The notes under the pieces were generated by a model, which saw only the letters and a list, made by a program, of their open reading frames with translations, had not been told where the DNA came from and did no database searches. A program made the translations under genes and the position numbers. Below, one piece after another: positions 16,869 to 27,852 of a stretch of 64,000 nt of DNA. The DNA comes from Amycolatopsis palatopharyngis (GTDB lineage: Bacteria > Actinomycetota > Actinomycetes > Mycobacteriales > Pseudonocardiaceae): NCBI RefSeq assembly GCF_003385185.1, contig NZ_PQHZ01000001.1:1-64000 (forward strand), in the 5' to 3' direction. Each line of letters starts with the position of its first letter. The first letter of the stretch is position 1.

Positions 16869-17510
16869 TCATCGCACCACGCGGTACTTCACGTGTGTCA
16901 CGCCTGGTGCCTCGATCGTCCGCACCTGCTCCAGGTTGATCTGCGGCGACAGGCTGTCCAGCAGGCGCGCGCCGCCGCCGAGGATTACCGGCACCACGTG
17001 CAGCTCCAGCTCGTCGAGCAGTCCGGCGGCCAGGAACTGATCGATCGTCCTGGCCCCGCCGTGGACGAGGACGTCGCCGTCCCCGGCCGCCTCGCGAGCC
17101 TGCTCGAGGGCCGAGGTGATCCCGCCGGTCACGAAGACGAAGGTGGTGTCCGAAAGGGACAGCGGCTCGCGCGGGTGGTGGGTGAGCACGAACGTCGGGA
17201 CGTGGAACGGCGGGTCCTCCCCCCACCAGCCGGTCCATGCCTCATCCCACGGGCCGGTGCGGCCGCCGCCGAAGAACATGTTGCGGCCCATGATCCCGGC
17301 ACCGACCCCGGCCTGTCGTTGCGCCATGACCTGAGTGCTGGCGTTGACCTCGCCGCCCTTCTTGCCGTGCGCCTCGCGCCAGGCCTCCAGCGCGACCACC
17401 CAATCGTGCAGTCCCTCGCCGCCCTCGCCGAGCGGGTTGTCGATGCTCTGATCGGGCCCGGCCACATAGCCATCGACGGAAACCGAGATATCGGCGCGAA
17501 CCTTGCTCAT
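16869..17510 (-). CDS. Dihydrofolate-reductase-fold (RibD C-terminal) family protein
   Basis: A 213-residue protein of the DHFR/RibD-C family. Visible features are the N-terminal ADISVSVDGYVAGPDQ strand-loop, the IMGRNMFFGGG segment, and the cofactor-binding DVLVHGGARTIDQFLAAGLLDE. Members are NADPH-dependent reductases, mostly of unknown substrate. Two adjacent ATGs (17513 and 17510) follow AGGAGGA; the second gives the better spacing. It lies between the Lrp gene and lysG and appears monocistronic. Confidence 0.85.
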   Translation of the reverse strand: MSKVRADISVSVDGYVAGPDQSIDNPLGEGGEGLHDWVVALEAWREAHGKKGGEVNASTQVMAQRQAGVGAGIMGRNMFFGGGRTGPWDEAWTGWWGEDPPFHVPTFVLTHHPREPLSLSDTTFVFVTGGITSALEQAREAAGDGDVLVHGGARTIDQFLAAGLLDELELHVVPVILGGGARLLDSLSPQINLEQVRTIEAPGVTHVKYRVVR

Positions 17511-17539
17511 CATTCCTCCTGTGTCAGCTGTACCTGCCG

Positions 17540-18490
17540 TCAGGAGGTAGACGCGTGGATCAACGGAAACTCATCGCTCGGGCGGGATGGTCCCGGGTGC
17601 AGGGACTCGGCCGCCGCGGCGATGATCGTTTCCGCTACGAGTGCGAGTGCCGGTACGTCCAGCTTCCATTGCTGCCAGTACAACGGCACGTCCACCAACT
17701 GTCCCGGCGCCAGGGTCACCAGTGCGCCCGAACGCAACAGCGGCTCCGCCTGCGACTCGGGGACCAGGCCCCAGCCGAGTCCGGCGGCGACCGCGTCGCG
17801 GAAGCCTTCCGAGGTCGGCACGGAATGCCGCGACCTGCCGGCATCGGACTCCCCGCGCGTGAGCGATCGGACGAATCGATCCTGCAGCTCGTCACGGCGG
17901 TCGAACACGATCACCGGTGCTTCGGGCAGGCACCGCTGCAGCGGCCCGCTGGACAGGTGGCGCGCCACGAAGAGCGGGCTCGCCAACGGCAGGTAGCGCG
18001 CCAGTCCCAGCGATCGCGCAGAGCAGCCGGCCACCGGCTGAGCCGACGAGGTCACCGCCGCCATCACCTGCCCCTCGCGCAGCAATGCCGCGGTGTGCGC
18101 CTCGTCCTCACGGCGCAGTTCGAAGCAGACGGGCGGGCTCTGCGGCACCCGCGTCAGGGCAGGCAGGAACCAGGTGGCCAGCGAGTCCGCGTTCACCGCG
18201 ATGGGCAACCGGGCCGGTCCGGCCTCGTCGGCGATGCCCAGCTCCAGCTGCGCGTCCCTCCGCAGGGCGGTCAACTGTCGTGCGAACCGCACCAGTACTT
18301 GCCCGGACTCCGTCGGCCGGACCGGTTTCGTGCGCATCAACAGCACCCGCCCGGTGCGCTGCTCCAGCGTCTTGATCCGCTGGCTGACCGCGGACGGTGT
18401 CACGTGCAACGCCAGTGCGGCCCCATCGAAAGTGCCCTCGTCGACGACGGCGAGCAGGGTACGGACCTGGTCGAAGGGCAGCTCGGCCAT
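17540..18490 (-). CDS. lysG: LysR-type regulator of LysE (LysG/ArgP group)
   Basis: A 316-residue LysR-type regulator of the LysG/ArgP subgroup. The N-terminal winged helix covers residues 4-64 (LHVTPSAVSQRIKTLEQRTG), followed by a LysR substrate domain. It is divergent from a LysE exporter, the standard LysG-LysE arrangement in which LysG bound to lysine or arginine activates exporter transcription. A 7-bp inverted repeat in the 70-bp gap is the likely operator. The ATG at 18490 is preferred to an adjacent GTG at 18493. Confidence 0.92.
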   Translation of the reverse strand: MAELPFDQVRTLLAVVDEGTFDGAALALHVTPSAVSQRIKTLEQRTGRVLLMRTKPVRPTESGQVLVRFARQLTALRRDAQLELGIADEAGPARLPIAVNADSLATWFLPALTRVPQSPPVCFELRREDEAHTAALLREGQVMAAVTSSAQPVAGCSARSLGLARYLPLASPLFVARHLSSGPLQRCLPEAPVIVFDRRDELQDRFVRSLTRGESDAGRSRHSVPTSEGFRDAVAAGLGWGLVPESQAEPLLRSGALVTLAPGQLVDVPLYWQQWKLDVPALALVAETIIAAAAESLHPGPSRPSDEFPLIHASTS

Positions 18491-18506
18491 CACGATCGCT
18501 AATGAT

Positions 18507-18524
18507 AGCTAAGAAACCTTAGCT
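18507..18524. promoter_or_regulatory. Putative LysG operator
   Basis: A perfect inverted repeat, AGCTAAG (18507-18513) and CTTAGCT (18518-18524), with a 4-bp AAAC spacer, in the divergent lysG-lysE region. Its position 17 bp upstream of lysG and 36 bp upstream of lysE fits a LysR-type activator site. Confidence 0.6.
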
Positions 18525-18560
18525 GTACTGAACACCTACCGGACCATAACGTCGGATGAC

Positions 18561-19187
18561 GTGAACAGCGGCACTCTCCCGGCGGCTCTCGCCGGATTCG
18601 GCACCGGACTCTCCCTCATCGTCGCCATCGGCGCTCAGAACGCGTTCGTCCTCCGTCAGGGAGTGCGTGGACAGGCCGTGCTCGCGGTGGTCAGCCTCTG
18701 CGCGGTATCCGACGCGGTCCTCATCGCACTGGGCGTGGCCGGACTCGGCGCCGTGGTCGTCGCGTGGCCGCCCGCCCTGACCGCGATCGGACTGGCCGGC
18801 GGCCTCTTCCTCATCTGCTACGGCGTTCTGGCCACCCGCCGCGCGCTACGACCCGCCGCGGCCCAAGCATTGTCGACCCACGGCGCTTCCGCGGGCTCCG
18901 TCCGCGCCGCGGTGCTCACCTGCCTGGCCATGACCTGGCTCAATCCGCACGTCTATCTGGACACCGTGTTGCTGCTCGGCTCGGTCGCCGCCGACCGCGG
19001 CTCGTTGCGCTGGGTCTTCGGCCTCGGCGCGATGCTGGCGAGCCTGGCCTGGTTCACCAGCCTCGGCTACGCCGCCCGGCCGCTCAGCGGTGTCCTGTCC
19101 CGCCCTGCCGCCTGGCGGATACTGGATGCCCTGGTCGCGGCCACCATGCTCACCATGGGCACCATGCTGCTGGCACGCACCTTCTGA
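18561..19187 (+). CDS. lysE: LysE/ArgO-family amino-acid exporter
   Basis: A 208-residue inner-membrane protein of the LysE superfamily that exports basic amino acids. The conserved N-terminal IVAIGAQNAFVLRQG and the TWLNPHVYLDTVLLLGS motif of the lysine/arginine exporters are present, with about six membrane helices. The GTG start at 18561 is set by family alignment. It is divergent from its likely regulator lysG. Confidence 0.93.
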   Translation: MNSGTLPAALAGFGTGLSLIVAIGAQNAFVLRQGVRGQAVLAVVSLCAVSDAVLIALGVAGLGAVVVAWPPALTAIGLAGGLFLICYGVLATRRALRPAAAQALSTHGASAGSVRAAVLTCLAMTWLNPHVYLDTVLLLGSVAADRGSLRWVFGLGAMLASLAWFTSLGYAARPLSGVLSRPAAWRILDALVAATMLTMGTMLLARTF

Positions 19188-19206
19188 CCCGTGGGCCGGT
19201 TGTTCA

Positions 19207-20901
19207 CTAACGCGGCGCACTCCCATCCTGCTGGATCAGCGCGCGGAGTTCGGTCTTCAGGATCTTGCCCGCAGCGGAGGTGGGCAGCGCGTCCAGCACG
19301 CGGACCTCCCGGATCTTCTTGTAGGGCACGACCTGGTCGGCGACGAACGCCATCACCTGATCCGGATCGAGTACCGCCTCGCGCCGGGGTACGACGAACG
19401 CCACCGGTTCCTGACCACTTCGCGGGTCGGTGCGGCCGACCACGGCTGCGAGATCGACGTCGGGGTGCGTCGTGAGAACGTCCTCGAGCTCACGCGGATA
19501 CACGTTGTATCCCTTGTAGATCAGCATGTCCTTGGCCCGGTCCGAGATGAACACGAAGCCTTCGGCATCGACGTGCCCGATGTCGCCGGTGCGCAGCCAG
19601 CCGTCGACGAACTGCTCGGCGGTCGCCTCCGGCCGGTTGAGGTAGCCCGCCGTGACCTGTGGACCACGCACCCACAGTTCGCCGACCTCGTCCGGATCGA
19701 GTACCGCGGCGTCGCCGTCCAGGGCGCGGATCTCCACGGTCGTGTCGCACAAGGGCAGTCCGACGCTGCCCAGTTTGCGTTTCGCGCCGCGCACCACCGG
19801 CGAGGCGGTGACCACGCAGGTGCCCTCGGTGAGCCCGTACCCCTCCAGGATCACCGCCGCCGGGAACGCTGTTTCCAGCGCCTCGAGCGTGGCGCGGTCG
19901 ATCGGCGCGGCCCCGGACGAGATCACCCTGACCGATGACAGGTCCCACTCGTGCAACCGCGGGCTGTCGAGCAGGGCGTGCCACATCGTCGGACTGCCGG
20001 TGATGTAGGTGGCGTTGTTGCGGTCGATGGACTCGAGCATCGCCGGTGCGGAGAATCGGCCGGTGAGGACGCTCGTGGCCCCGCAGAGCAGGAGGAAGTT
20101 GAGGTTGATCAGCGCGTGCGCGTGAAACAGTGGTGACACGACGATCGTCACGGCTTTCCCGGGCTCGACCCCGGCGTCACGCACGTCCTCGATCGGATGC
20201 AACTCCACCACGCCGTCGACGACGGTGACCCGGTGCGCGGCACGCCATGCCGTCATCTGGACGGCGTTGTCCACGACATTGCGGTGCAGAACGCGAACAC
20301 CCTTGGAGATCCCGGTCGTGCCCCCCGTGTACGCGAGGTGCGCCACGTCCTCGCCGGACAGGTCGATCGCGGGTGGGACCGTGGAGTGCTTGGCGGTGAA
20401 GTCGGTCAACTGGACCACCCCGTCTCCCCCGTCCACCCGCTCGTCCGAGGGCGCGCACGCGCTCGGCGGCACGACCACGATGGTCCGCAGCGTGGTGCCC
20501 GCTCGGGCCTGCAGCAACGTCGCCGCATGCGCCGGATGCGTCACGGCGACCCTGGCCGAGGTGTCCGCGAGTTGCGCGCGCAGCCCGGGAACCGGTTGCA
20601 GCGGGTTGGCCAGCGACACCGTGGCACCGGCGAGCAGCGCACCGAAGTAACCGACGAGGAAGTGCACACTGTTGGACAGGTGCAGCAGTGCCACATCACC
20701 TTCGCGGAGGCCGTCTTCGCGCAGTGCGTTGGCGAAGGCGGACGCGCGCTCGTGCAACTGTACGAAGGTCAGCCGCTCGTCGCCGTCGACGACCGCCACC
20801 CGGTCTCCGTACATCCTCGCGGTCGCCGCGCTCAACTGCCCCACGGTCACGTCGGGATAGTCGAGGGACTCCGGGATCCCTTCCGGCCAGTACCTGCTCA
20901 T
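19207..20901 (-). CDS. AMP-forming acyl-CoA synthetase/ligase
   Basis: A 564-residue ANL-superfamily ligase that activates a carboxylic acid to its CoA thioester through an acyl-AMP. Motifs in order: the P-loop YTGGTTGISKGV near 205, EGYGLTEG near 345, RTGDIG near 437, YKGYNVYPRELEDVL, and the catalytic Lys region SAAGKILK near the C-terminus. It resembles medium/long-chain and 4-coumarate-type ligases. It is the last gene of the minus-strand acyl-CoA operon, and its ATG overlaps the racemase stop by 4 bp. The acid substrate is unknown. Confidence 0.92.
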   Translation of the reverse strand: MSRYWPEGIPESLDYPDVTVGQLSAATARMYGDRVAVVDGDERLTFVQLHERASAFANALREDGLREGDVALLHLSNSVHFLVGYFGALLAGATVSLANPLQPVPGLRAQLADTSARVAVTHPAHAATLLQARAGTTLRTIVVVPPSACAPSDERVDGGDGVVQLTDFTAKHSTVPPAIDLSGEDVAHLAYTGGTTGISKGVRVLHRNVVDNAVQMTAWRAAHRVTVVDGVVELHPIEDVRDAGVEPGKAVTIVVSPLFHAHALINLNFLLLCGATSVLTGRFSAPAMLESIDRNNATYITGSPTMWHALLDSPRLHEWDLSSVRVISSGAAPIDRATLEALETAFPAAVILEGYGLTEGTCVVTASPVVRGAKRKLGSVGLPLCDTTVEIRALDGDAAVLDPDEVGELWVRGPQVTAGYLNRPEATAEQFVDGWLRTGDIGHVDAEGFVFISDRAKDMLIYKGYNVYPRELEDVLTTHPDVDLAAVVGRTDPRSGQEPVAFVVPRREAVLDPDQVMAFVADQVVPYKKIREVRVLDALPTSAAGKILKTELRALIQQDGSAPR

Positions 20902-22079
20902 TGCACCACTCCGTTCGAGATCAGCGTGTCGACGTCGTGCGGGCTGTGCCCGAGTCCGGCCAGGATCGACCGCGTGTCCTGCCCCGGAGCGGGTGCCCGT
21001 GCCGGTATCGGATTCGGTGTGCCGTGGAAACGGGGCGCCGTCGCGGGGTGTACGGCCCCTTCGTCACCGACGAAGAAGCTCTCCCGCACCGTGTTGTGCG
21101 GATGCGTGTTCACCTCGCCCATGGTCAACACCGGGGTGACGCAGGCGTCCGTGCCCTCGAAGTGGGCGACCCACTCGTCCCGCGCCGCCGAACCGAACGC
21201 GGCGGCGAAGGTTTCCCGCATGGCAGGCCAGGTTCGCGGGTCATGCTGCGCGGTGACGTCGACGGACTGCGCGACCCCGAGGACATCGACCAGGTTCGCG
21301 AAGAACGGAGCCTCGATGGCGCCCACCGCGATGTGCGCTCCGTCCGCGCACTCGTAGACGTCGTAGAAGGGTGCCCCGCCGTCGAACAGGTTCCGGCCGC
21401 GTTCCAGGCTCCACGCGCCCTGGGCCAGCCTGCCGTACATCATCGCCATGAGCAGCCCGGACCCCTCGACCATCGACGTGTCCACCACCTGGCCCCGGCC
21501 TGTGGTTCGCGCGTTGAGCACCGCGGACACCACACCGAACGCGAGCAGCATCCCGCCACCGCCGAAGTCGCCGACCAGGTTCAACGGCGGCGTCGGTGGC
21601 TGACCGGCTCGGCCGATCGACCCCAGCGCCCCCGACAGGGCGATGTAGTTGATGTCGTGGCCTGCTTGTACCGCCAGGGGGCCGTCCTGTCCGAAGCCGG
21701 TCATCCGGCCGAACACGAGCCGGGGATTGGACGTCCGCAACACCGCGGGATCGAACCCGAGACGTTCGGCCACCCCGGGGCGGAACCCCTCGATGACCAC
21801 GTCGGCTTCGTCGATCAACGAGCGCACGATCTCGGCGCCCGCCGGGTTCTTCAGGTCGACGGCGAGCGAGCGTCTGCCCCGGTCGAGCACCGGGTTGGGA
21901 TCAGTGCCGATGTCGGAAGGGCGGTGGATCCGGACGACGTCGGCGCCGAGGTCGGCGAGCAGCATCGCGCAGAAGGGCACCGGGCCGATACCGCCGAGCT
22001 CGACCACCCTGATCCCCGCGAGTGGTCCCGGCGCGTCCGCCGGATCCGGGCCGTCGGGCGCCGCCGCGTGCCTGCTCAC
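20898..22079 (-). CDS. Alpha-methylacyl-CoA racemase-like class III CoA enzyme
   Basis: A 393-residue CaiB/BaiF-family protein that matches the alpha-methylacyl-CoA racemase branch rather than true transferases. The racemase pair is visible with correct spacing: His141 in QAGHDINYIALSG and Asp171 in LNLVGDFGGGG, 30 residues apart as in the mycobacterial racemase. The reaction would interconvert (2R)- and (2S)-2-methylacyl-CoA, allowing branched chains to enter beta-oxidation. The GTG start at 22079 overlaps the upstream crotonase stop (GTGA). Presence in this operon suggests a methyl-branched or steroid-like side-chain substrate. Confidence 0.9.
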   Translation of the reverse strand: MSRHAAAPDGPDPADAPGPLAGIRVVELGGIGPVPFCAMLLADLGADVVRIHRPSDIGTDPNPVLDRGRRSLAVDLKNPAGAEIVRSLIDEADVVIEGFRPGVAERLGFDPAVLRTSNPRLVFGRMTGFGQDGPLAVQAGHDINYIALSGALGSIGRAGQPPTPPLNLVGDFGGGGMLLAFGVVSAVLNARTTGRGQVVDTSMVEGSGLLMAMMYGRLAQGAWSLERGRNLFDGGAPFYDVYECADGAHIAVGAIEAPFFANLVDVLGVAQSVDVTAQHDPRTWPAMRETFAAAFGSAARDEWVAHFEGTDACVTPVLTMGEVNTHPHNTVRESFFVGDEGAVHPATAPRFHGTPNPIPARAPAPGQDTRSILAGLGHSPHDVDTLISNGVVQ

Positions 22080-22867
22080 CGTCCCCGCCAGTTCGGCCGC
22101 CGCTTCTCGGCGAAGGCCCGCGCGCCTTCGACGGCGTCCTCGGAGGCGAAGACCGGGTCGATGATCTCGCGCTGCCGGGCGAATCGTTCGGACTCCGGCC
22201 ACTGCTCGTGCTCCCGGATCACCCGCTTGCTGGCGAGGGTCGCGAGCGGGCCGTTCGCGGCGATCGTGGCGGCGAGGGCCAGTGCGCCGTCGAGAGCGCC
22301 GCCCTCGGCGGCGAGCTGGTTGACGAGGCCGACCTCGTAGGCGCGCTGCGCCGTGAGCATGTCGCCGGTCAACGCCAGTTCCATGGCGATCTGCGGGGGT
22401 ATCCGGTGCGGCAGGCGCATGAGCCCGCCGGCTGCGGCGACCAGTCCGCGCTTCACCTCCGGAATTCCGAACTTCGCGCCGCTCGCCGCGACCACCAGGT
22501 CGCAGGCGAGGACGATCTCGCAGCCGCCTGCCAGCGCGTAACCCTCGACCGCGGCGATCAACGGCTTCTTCGGCGGCGCCTCGGTCAGGCCGGCGAACCC
22601 CCTGCCCTCGATGCTGGGCCGCTCGCCGCGCAGGAACCCTTTCAGGTCCATTCCGGCGCAGAAGCTGCCGCCCGCTCCGGTGATGATGCCAACGGACAGG
22701 TCGTCGCGACGGTCGAGTTCGTCGAGCGCGGACGCGACGCCCTCGGCCACAGCGCGGGTGACGGCGTTCTTCGCGTGCGGCCGGTTGATCGTGATCACCG
22801 CGACGCCGGGCCGATAGCTGAGCAGCACCTCTTCGGCGGTACGGGATTCATGGATGTGCGTTGTCAT
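22076..22867 (-). CDS. Enoyl-CoA hydratase (both catalytic Glu present)
   Basis: A 263-residue crotonase-fold enzyme. Both catalytic glutamates of true hydratases are in place: the KFGIPEVKRGL segment (first Glu) and AMELALTGD (second Glu). The oxyanion-hole segments GSFCAGMDL and GYALAGGCEI are present. It should hydrate 2-enoyl-CoA to 3-hydroxyacyl-CoA. It starts 14 bp downstream of the flavoprotein gene and overlaps the racemase gene by 4 bp, in a six-gene minus-strand operon. Confidence 0.92.
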   Translation of the reverse strand: MTTHIHESRTAEEVLLSYRPGVAVITINRPHAKNAVTRAVAEGVASALDELDRRDDLSVGIITGAGGSFCAGMDLKGFLRGERPSIEGRGFAGLTEAPPKKPLIAAVEGYALAGGCEIVLACDLVVAASGAKFGIPEVKRGLVAAAGGLMRLPHRIPPQIAMELALTGDMLTAQRAYEVGLVNQLAAEGGALDGALALAATIAANGPLATLASKRVIREHEQWPESERFARQREIIDPVFASEDAVEGARAFAEKRRPNWRGR

Positions 22868-22881
22868 CGTGTCCCTGTGTC

Positions 22882-25696
<2,815 letters not shown>

Positions 25697-25802
25697 CGTT
25701 GCCCCGCCCTTCTCGACCCGGGTGCCGGGTGCGATCGAGTTCACCACCGCTCGGTCCGGTCGCACAAAGATCAAGGTGTGTACGGATCGTTCGGCTACGC
25801 CT

Positions 25803-25815
25803 ATGACCGCTGGTC
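25803..25815. promoter_or_regulatory. Possible LysR operator between MBL hydrolase and lysR
   Basis: An inverted repeat, TGACC-GCT-GGTCA, in the divergent region, 55 bp upstream of the LysR gene. Short perfect dyads of this form are common LysR or other regulator sites, but nothing beyond symmetry and position supports it. Confidence 0.3.
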
Positions 25816-25869
25816 ACACGCGTACCGGCGAGGTGGTATCGGCCTTGATGTGGCGTATCGTCGCGGCTC

Positions 25870-26823
25870 GTGGACCTCCGACTCGTCGAGTACTTCGTGG
25901 CCGTCATCGACCACGGGGGCATCACCAAGGCGGCGCAGGCCCTCTATGTGGCGCAGCCCTCGCTCTCGCAGGCGATTCGCACACTCGAACGCCAACTCGG
26001 CGTCGAACTGTTCGATCGGTCCGGGCGGCAGCTGGCCCTGACGGCGGACGGGCAGTCGTTCGCCGTCGCGGCCCGCCGAATCCTGGCCGACGTCGAGGGG
26101 GCGAAGGCGAAAGTGCACTCCGTCCGCGATCTCGTCACCGGGCGGCTGACGATCACCGCTGTGTCCACGTTGTCGGTGGATCCGCTGCCGGAACTGACGA
26201 GCAGGCTCCAGAAGCAACATCCCGGCGTCCTGGTCAACGTCCTGGATCCCGGTAGCTCGGCAGGTGTGATCAGCCAGGTCCGGCAGGGTCAGGCCGAGCT
26301 CGGGCTCACCGACCTGCCGATCAGGAGCGACAGCCTGCGGACACAGGAACTGTGGGAGCAGGAGATCGCCCTCGTCCTGCCGCCGTCCCTGGCGGCCGAA
26401 CTTCCCGACCCGGTCCCGCTCGCCGCGATCGCGACCATTCCCCTTGTCATGGAGTTCTCCGACGCGAGCGGCCGGGCGTTCATCAACGACACGCTGGACC
26501 AGGCCATCGACTACGTGGCGGTGGAATGCGCCCACCGACAGGCGATCTGGGAGCTGGTCATGCACGGCGCGGGTGCGACCTTCCTGCCCCGGCGTATCGC
26601 CGAAAGCGAGCTGACCGGTGTCGTGGTGCGCTCGACCCTGCCACCGACCCGGCGCGCGATCGGATTCGTGTTCCGGCCGGGGGCGTTGTCCCCCGCCGCC
26701 ACGGCGTTGCTGCGGGTCGCCGCTGTCATCCGTGAGGAGCACTCGACCGCGCGAGCTCCACAAACGCCTGACCGGCAGGCGACAACACCGACGGGTCGTA
26801 GATCAGGCCGTACGCCCGGCTGA
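25870..26823 (+). CDS. LysR-type regulator (divergent from acyl-CoA operon)
   Basis: A 317-residue LysR-family regulator with an N-terminal winged helix (about 1-60, ALYVAQPSLSQAIRTLERQLG) and a type 2 periplasmic-binding-like effector domain (about 92-295). The GTG start is set by the family start position. It is divergent from the MBL-led operon and is its probable regulator. Its last 98 bases overlap the 3' end of the opposing LysR gene, and the C-terminal tail of about 30 polar residues encoded there is unlike the rest of the protein. Confidence 0.9.
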   Translation: MDLRLVEYFVAVIDHGGITKAAQALYVAQPSLSQAIRTLERQLGVELFDRSGRQLALTADGQSFAVAARRILADVEGAKAKVHSVRDLVTGRLTITAVSTLSVDPLPELTSRLQKQHPGVLVNVLDPGSSAGVISQVRQGQAELGLTDLPIRSDSLRTQELWEQEIALVLPPSLAAELPDPVPLAAIATIPLVMEFSDASGRAFINDTLDQAIDYVAVECAHRQAIWELVMHGAGATFLPRRIAESELTGVVVRSTLPPTRRAIGFVFRPGALSPAATALLRVAAVIREEHSTARAPQTPDRQATTPTGRRSGRTPG

Positions 26824-27613
26824 TCCGTGGCTCGGTGGCCCGCGCCACCGCCCCACGCGCCACGGATGCCTCCGCCATCGTCCGTTCGAGGAACGTGGCG
26901 CCGACGCCTGCGAGGACGAGCGGCAACCGTGCCTCCCGATGCTCCACGACGACGGAAGGCCTGATCACCCGCCCGGCCGTGGCGACCGCCTGTTCGATCT
27001 CCCCCGCCTGCGACCCTCCTCGCGGCACGACCACATGCGGGTCGTCGGGCAGCGCCGACAGCGGCAGCGGATCGTCCGGCGGTACGTCCGCGCCTGGCGG
27101 GAAGACCAGCCACCAGTCCTGCACCCCGAGTTCGCAGACGGCCAGGTCCTCGCTGTCCGGGCGAGGCAGGTGGCACACCAGGATCTCGCAGTGGCCGTCC
27201 CTGATCAGTGCGGTGCCCGCCCATTCGTCACGCAGGTCCGCGATCCTGATGGAGACCGCGGGAAACTCCTGGCGGAAGGCGCCGACCAGACGTGCGACCG
27301 GATCCACCGATAGTGCCGCCATGGCGACGATGTCGAGACGTCCGCGCGGCCGCCCCGCGACATCGAGTACCGACCCCTCGGCTGCGACCACACCGCGCAG
27401 GACCCGCCGAGCTGGACCCACCAGGCTGTGCCCTGCCGAGGTGAGCACCATCCCTCGGCCGATCCGGTGGAACAGCTCCACACCGAGTTCCCGTTCGAGG
27501 CCGCGAATGGCCTGCGAGACCGTGGGCTGGGCGAGCCCGAGAGCGGTCGCCGCCGCGTTGATCCCGTTGTTGTCGACCACGGCGAGGAAGTACTCGATCT
27601 GGTGCAGGTGCAT
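26726..27613 (-). CDS. LysR-type regulator (divergent from MFS operon)
   Basis: A 295-residue LysR-family regulator with the HTH in residues 1-60 (ALGLAQPTVSQAIRGLERELG) and an effector domain behind it. It resembles the neighbouring LysR protein in domain layout and in the start of the sequence (HQIEYFLAVVDNNGINAAA against RLVEYFVAVIDHGGITKAA), which suggests an old duplication. The ATG at 27613 is chosen over a longer frame because the HTH should begin there. It is divergent from the MFS/beta-oxidation operon and is its probable regulator. Confidence 0.9.
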   Translation of the reverse strand: MHLHQIEYFLAVVDNNGINAAATALGLAQPTVSQAIRGLERELGVELFHRIGRGMVLTSAGHSLVGPARRVLRGVVAAEGSVLDVAGRPRGRLDIVAMAALSVDPVARLVGAFRQEFPAVSIRIADLRDEWAGTALIRDGHCEILVCHLPRPDSEDLAVCELGVQDWWLVFPPGADVPPDDPLPLSALPDDPHVVVPRGGSQAGEIEQAVATAGRVIRPSVVVEHREARLPLVLAGVGATFLERTMAEASVARGAVARATEPRISRAYGLIYDPSVLSPAGQAFVELARSSAPHG

Positions 27614-27673
27614 CGGGCCGACTCTAGCGCCGGGGAGCTTGATCGGCGCGGATCGCGGAGCTCTCACCTGGGG

Positions 27674-27693
27674 CCATAGGAAATGCCTCATGG
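27674..27693. promoter_or_regulatory. Possible LysR operator upstream of MFS operon
   Basis: A near-inverted repeat, CCATAGG and CCTCATGG, with a 5-bp AAATG spacer in the 239-bp divergent region. One base is inserted in the right arm, so the symmetry is imperfect. The rest of the region shows no other clear structure. Confidence 0.3.
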
Positions 27694-27852
27694 TTCGTTC
27701 CGGCTCCGGTCTTTGACGGCGGTGATCCAGGTCTCCTTCACTGTGGGGACGCGACACAGCGGGTATCGCCGCTCACCGATTCCACACCGCACGGACACCC
27801 CGTGGGGTCACCGCAAGACAGATCGTGCGACCGCCTCGAAGGGATCCAAGAA

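Noticed and set aside
27614..27852. Possible riboswitch in the MFS leader
   Set aside because: Several short GC stems can be drawn, but no known riboswitch core is recognisable; a LysR site fits the divergent layout better.
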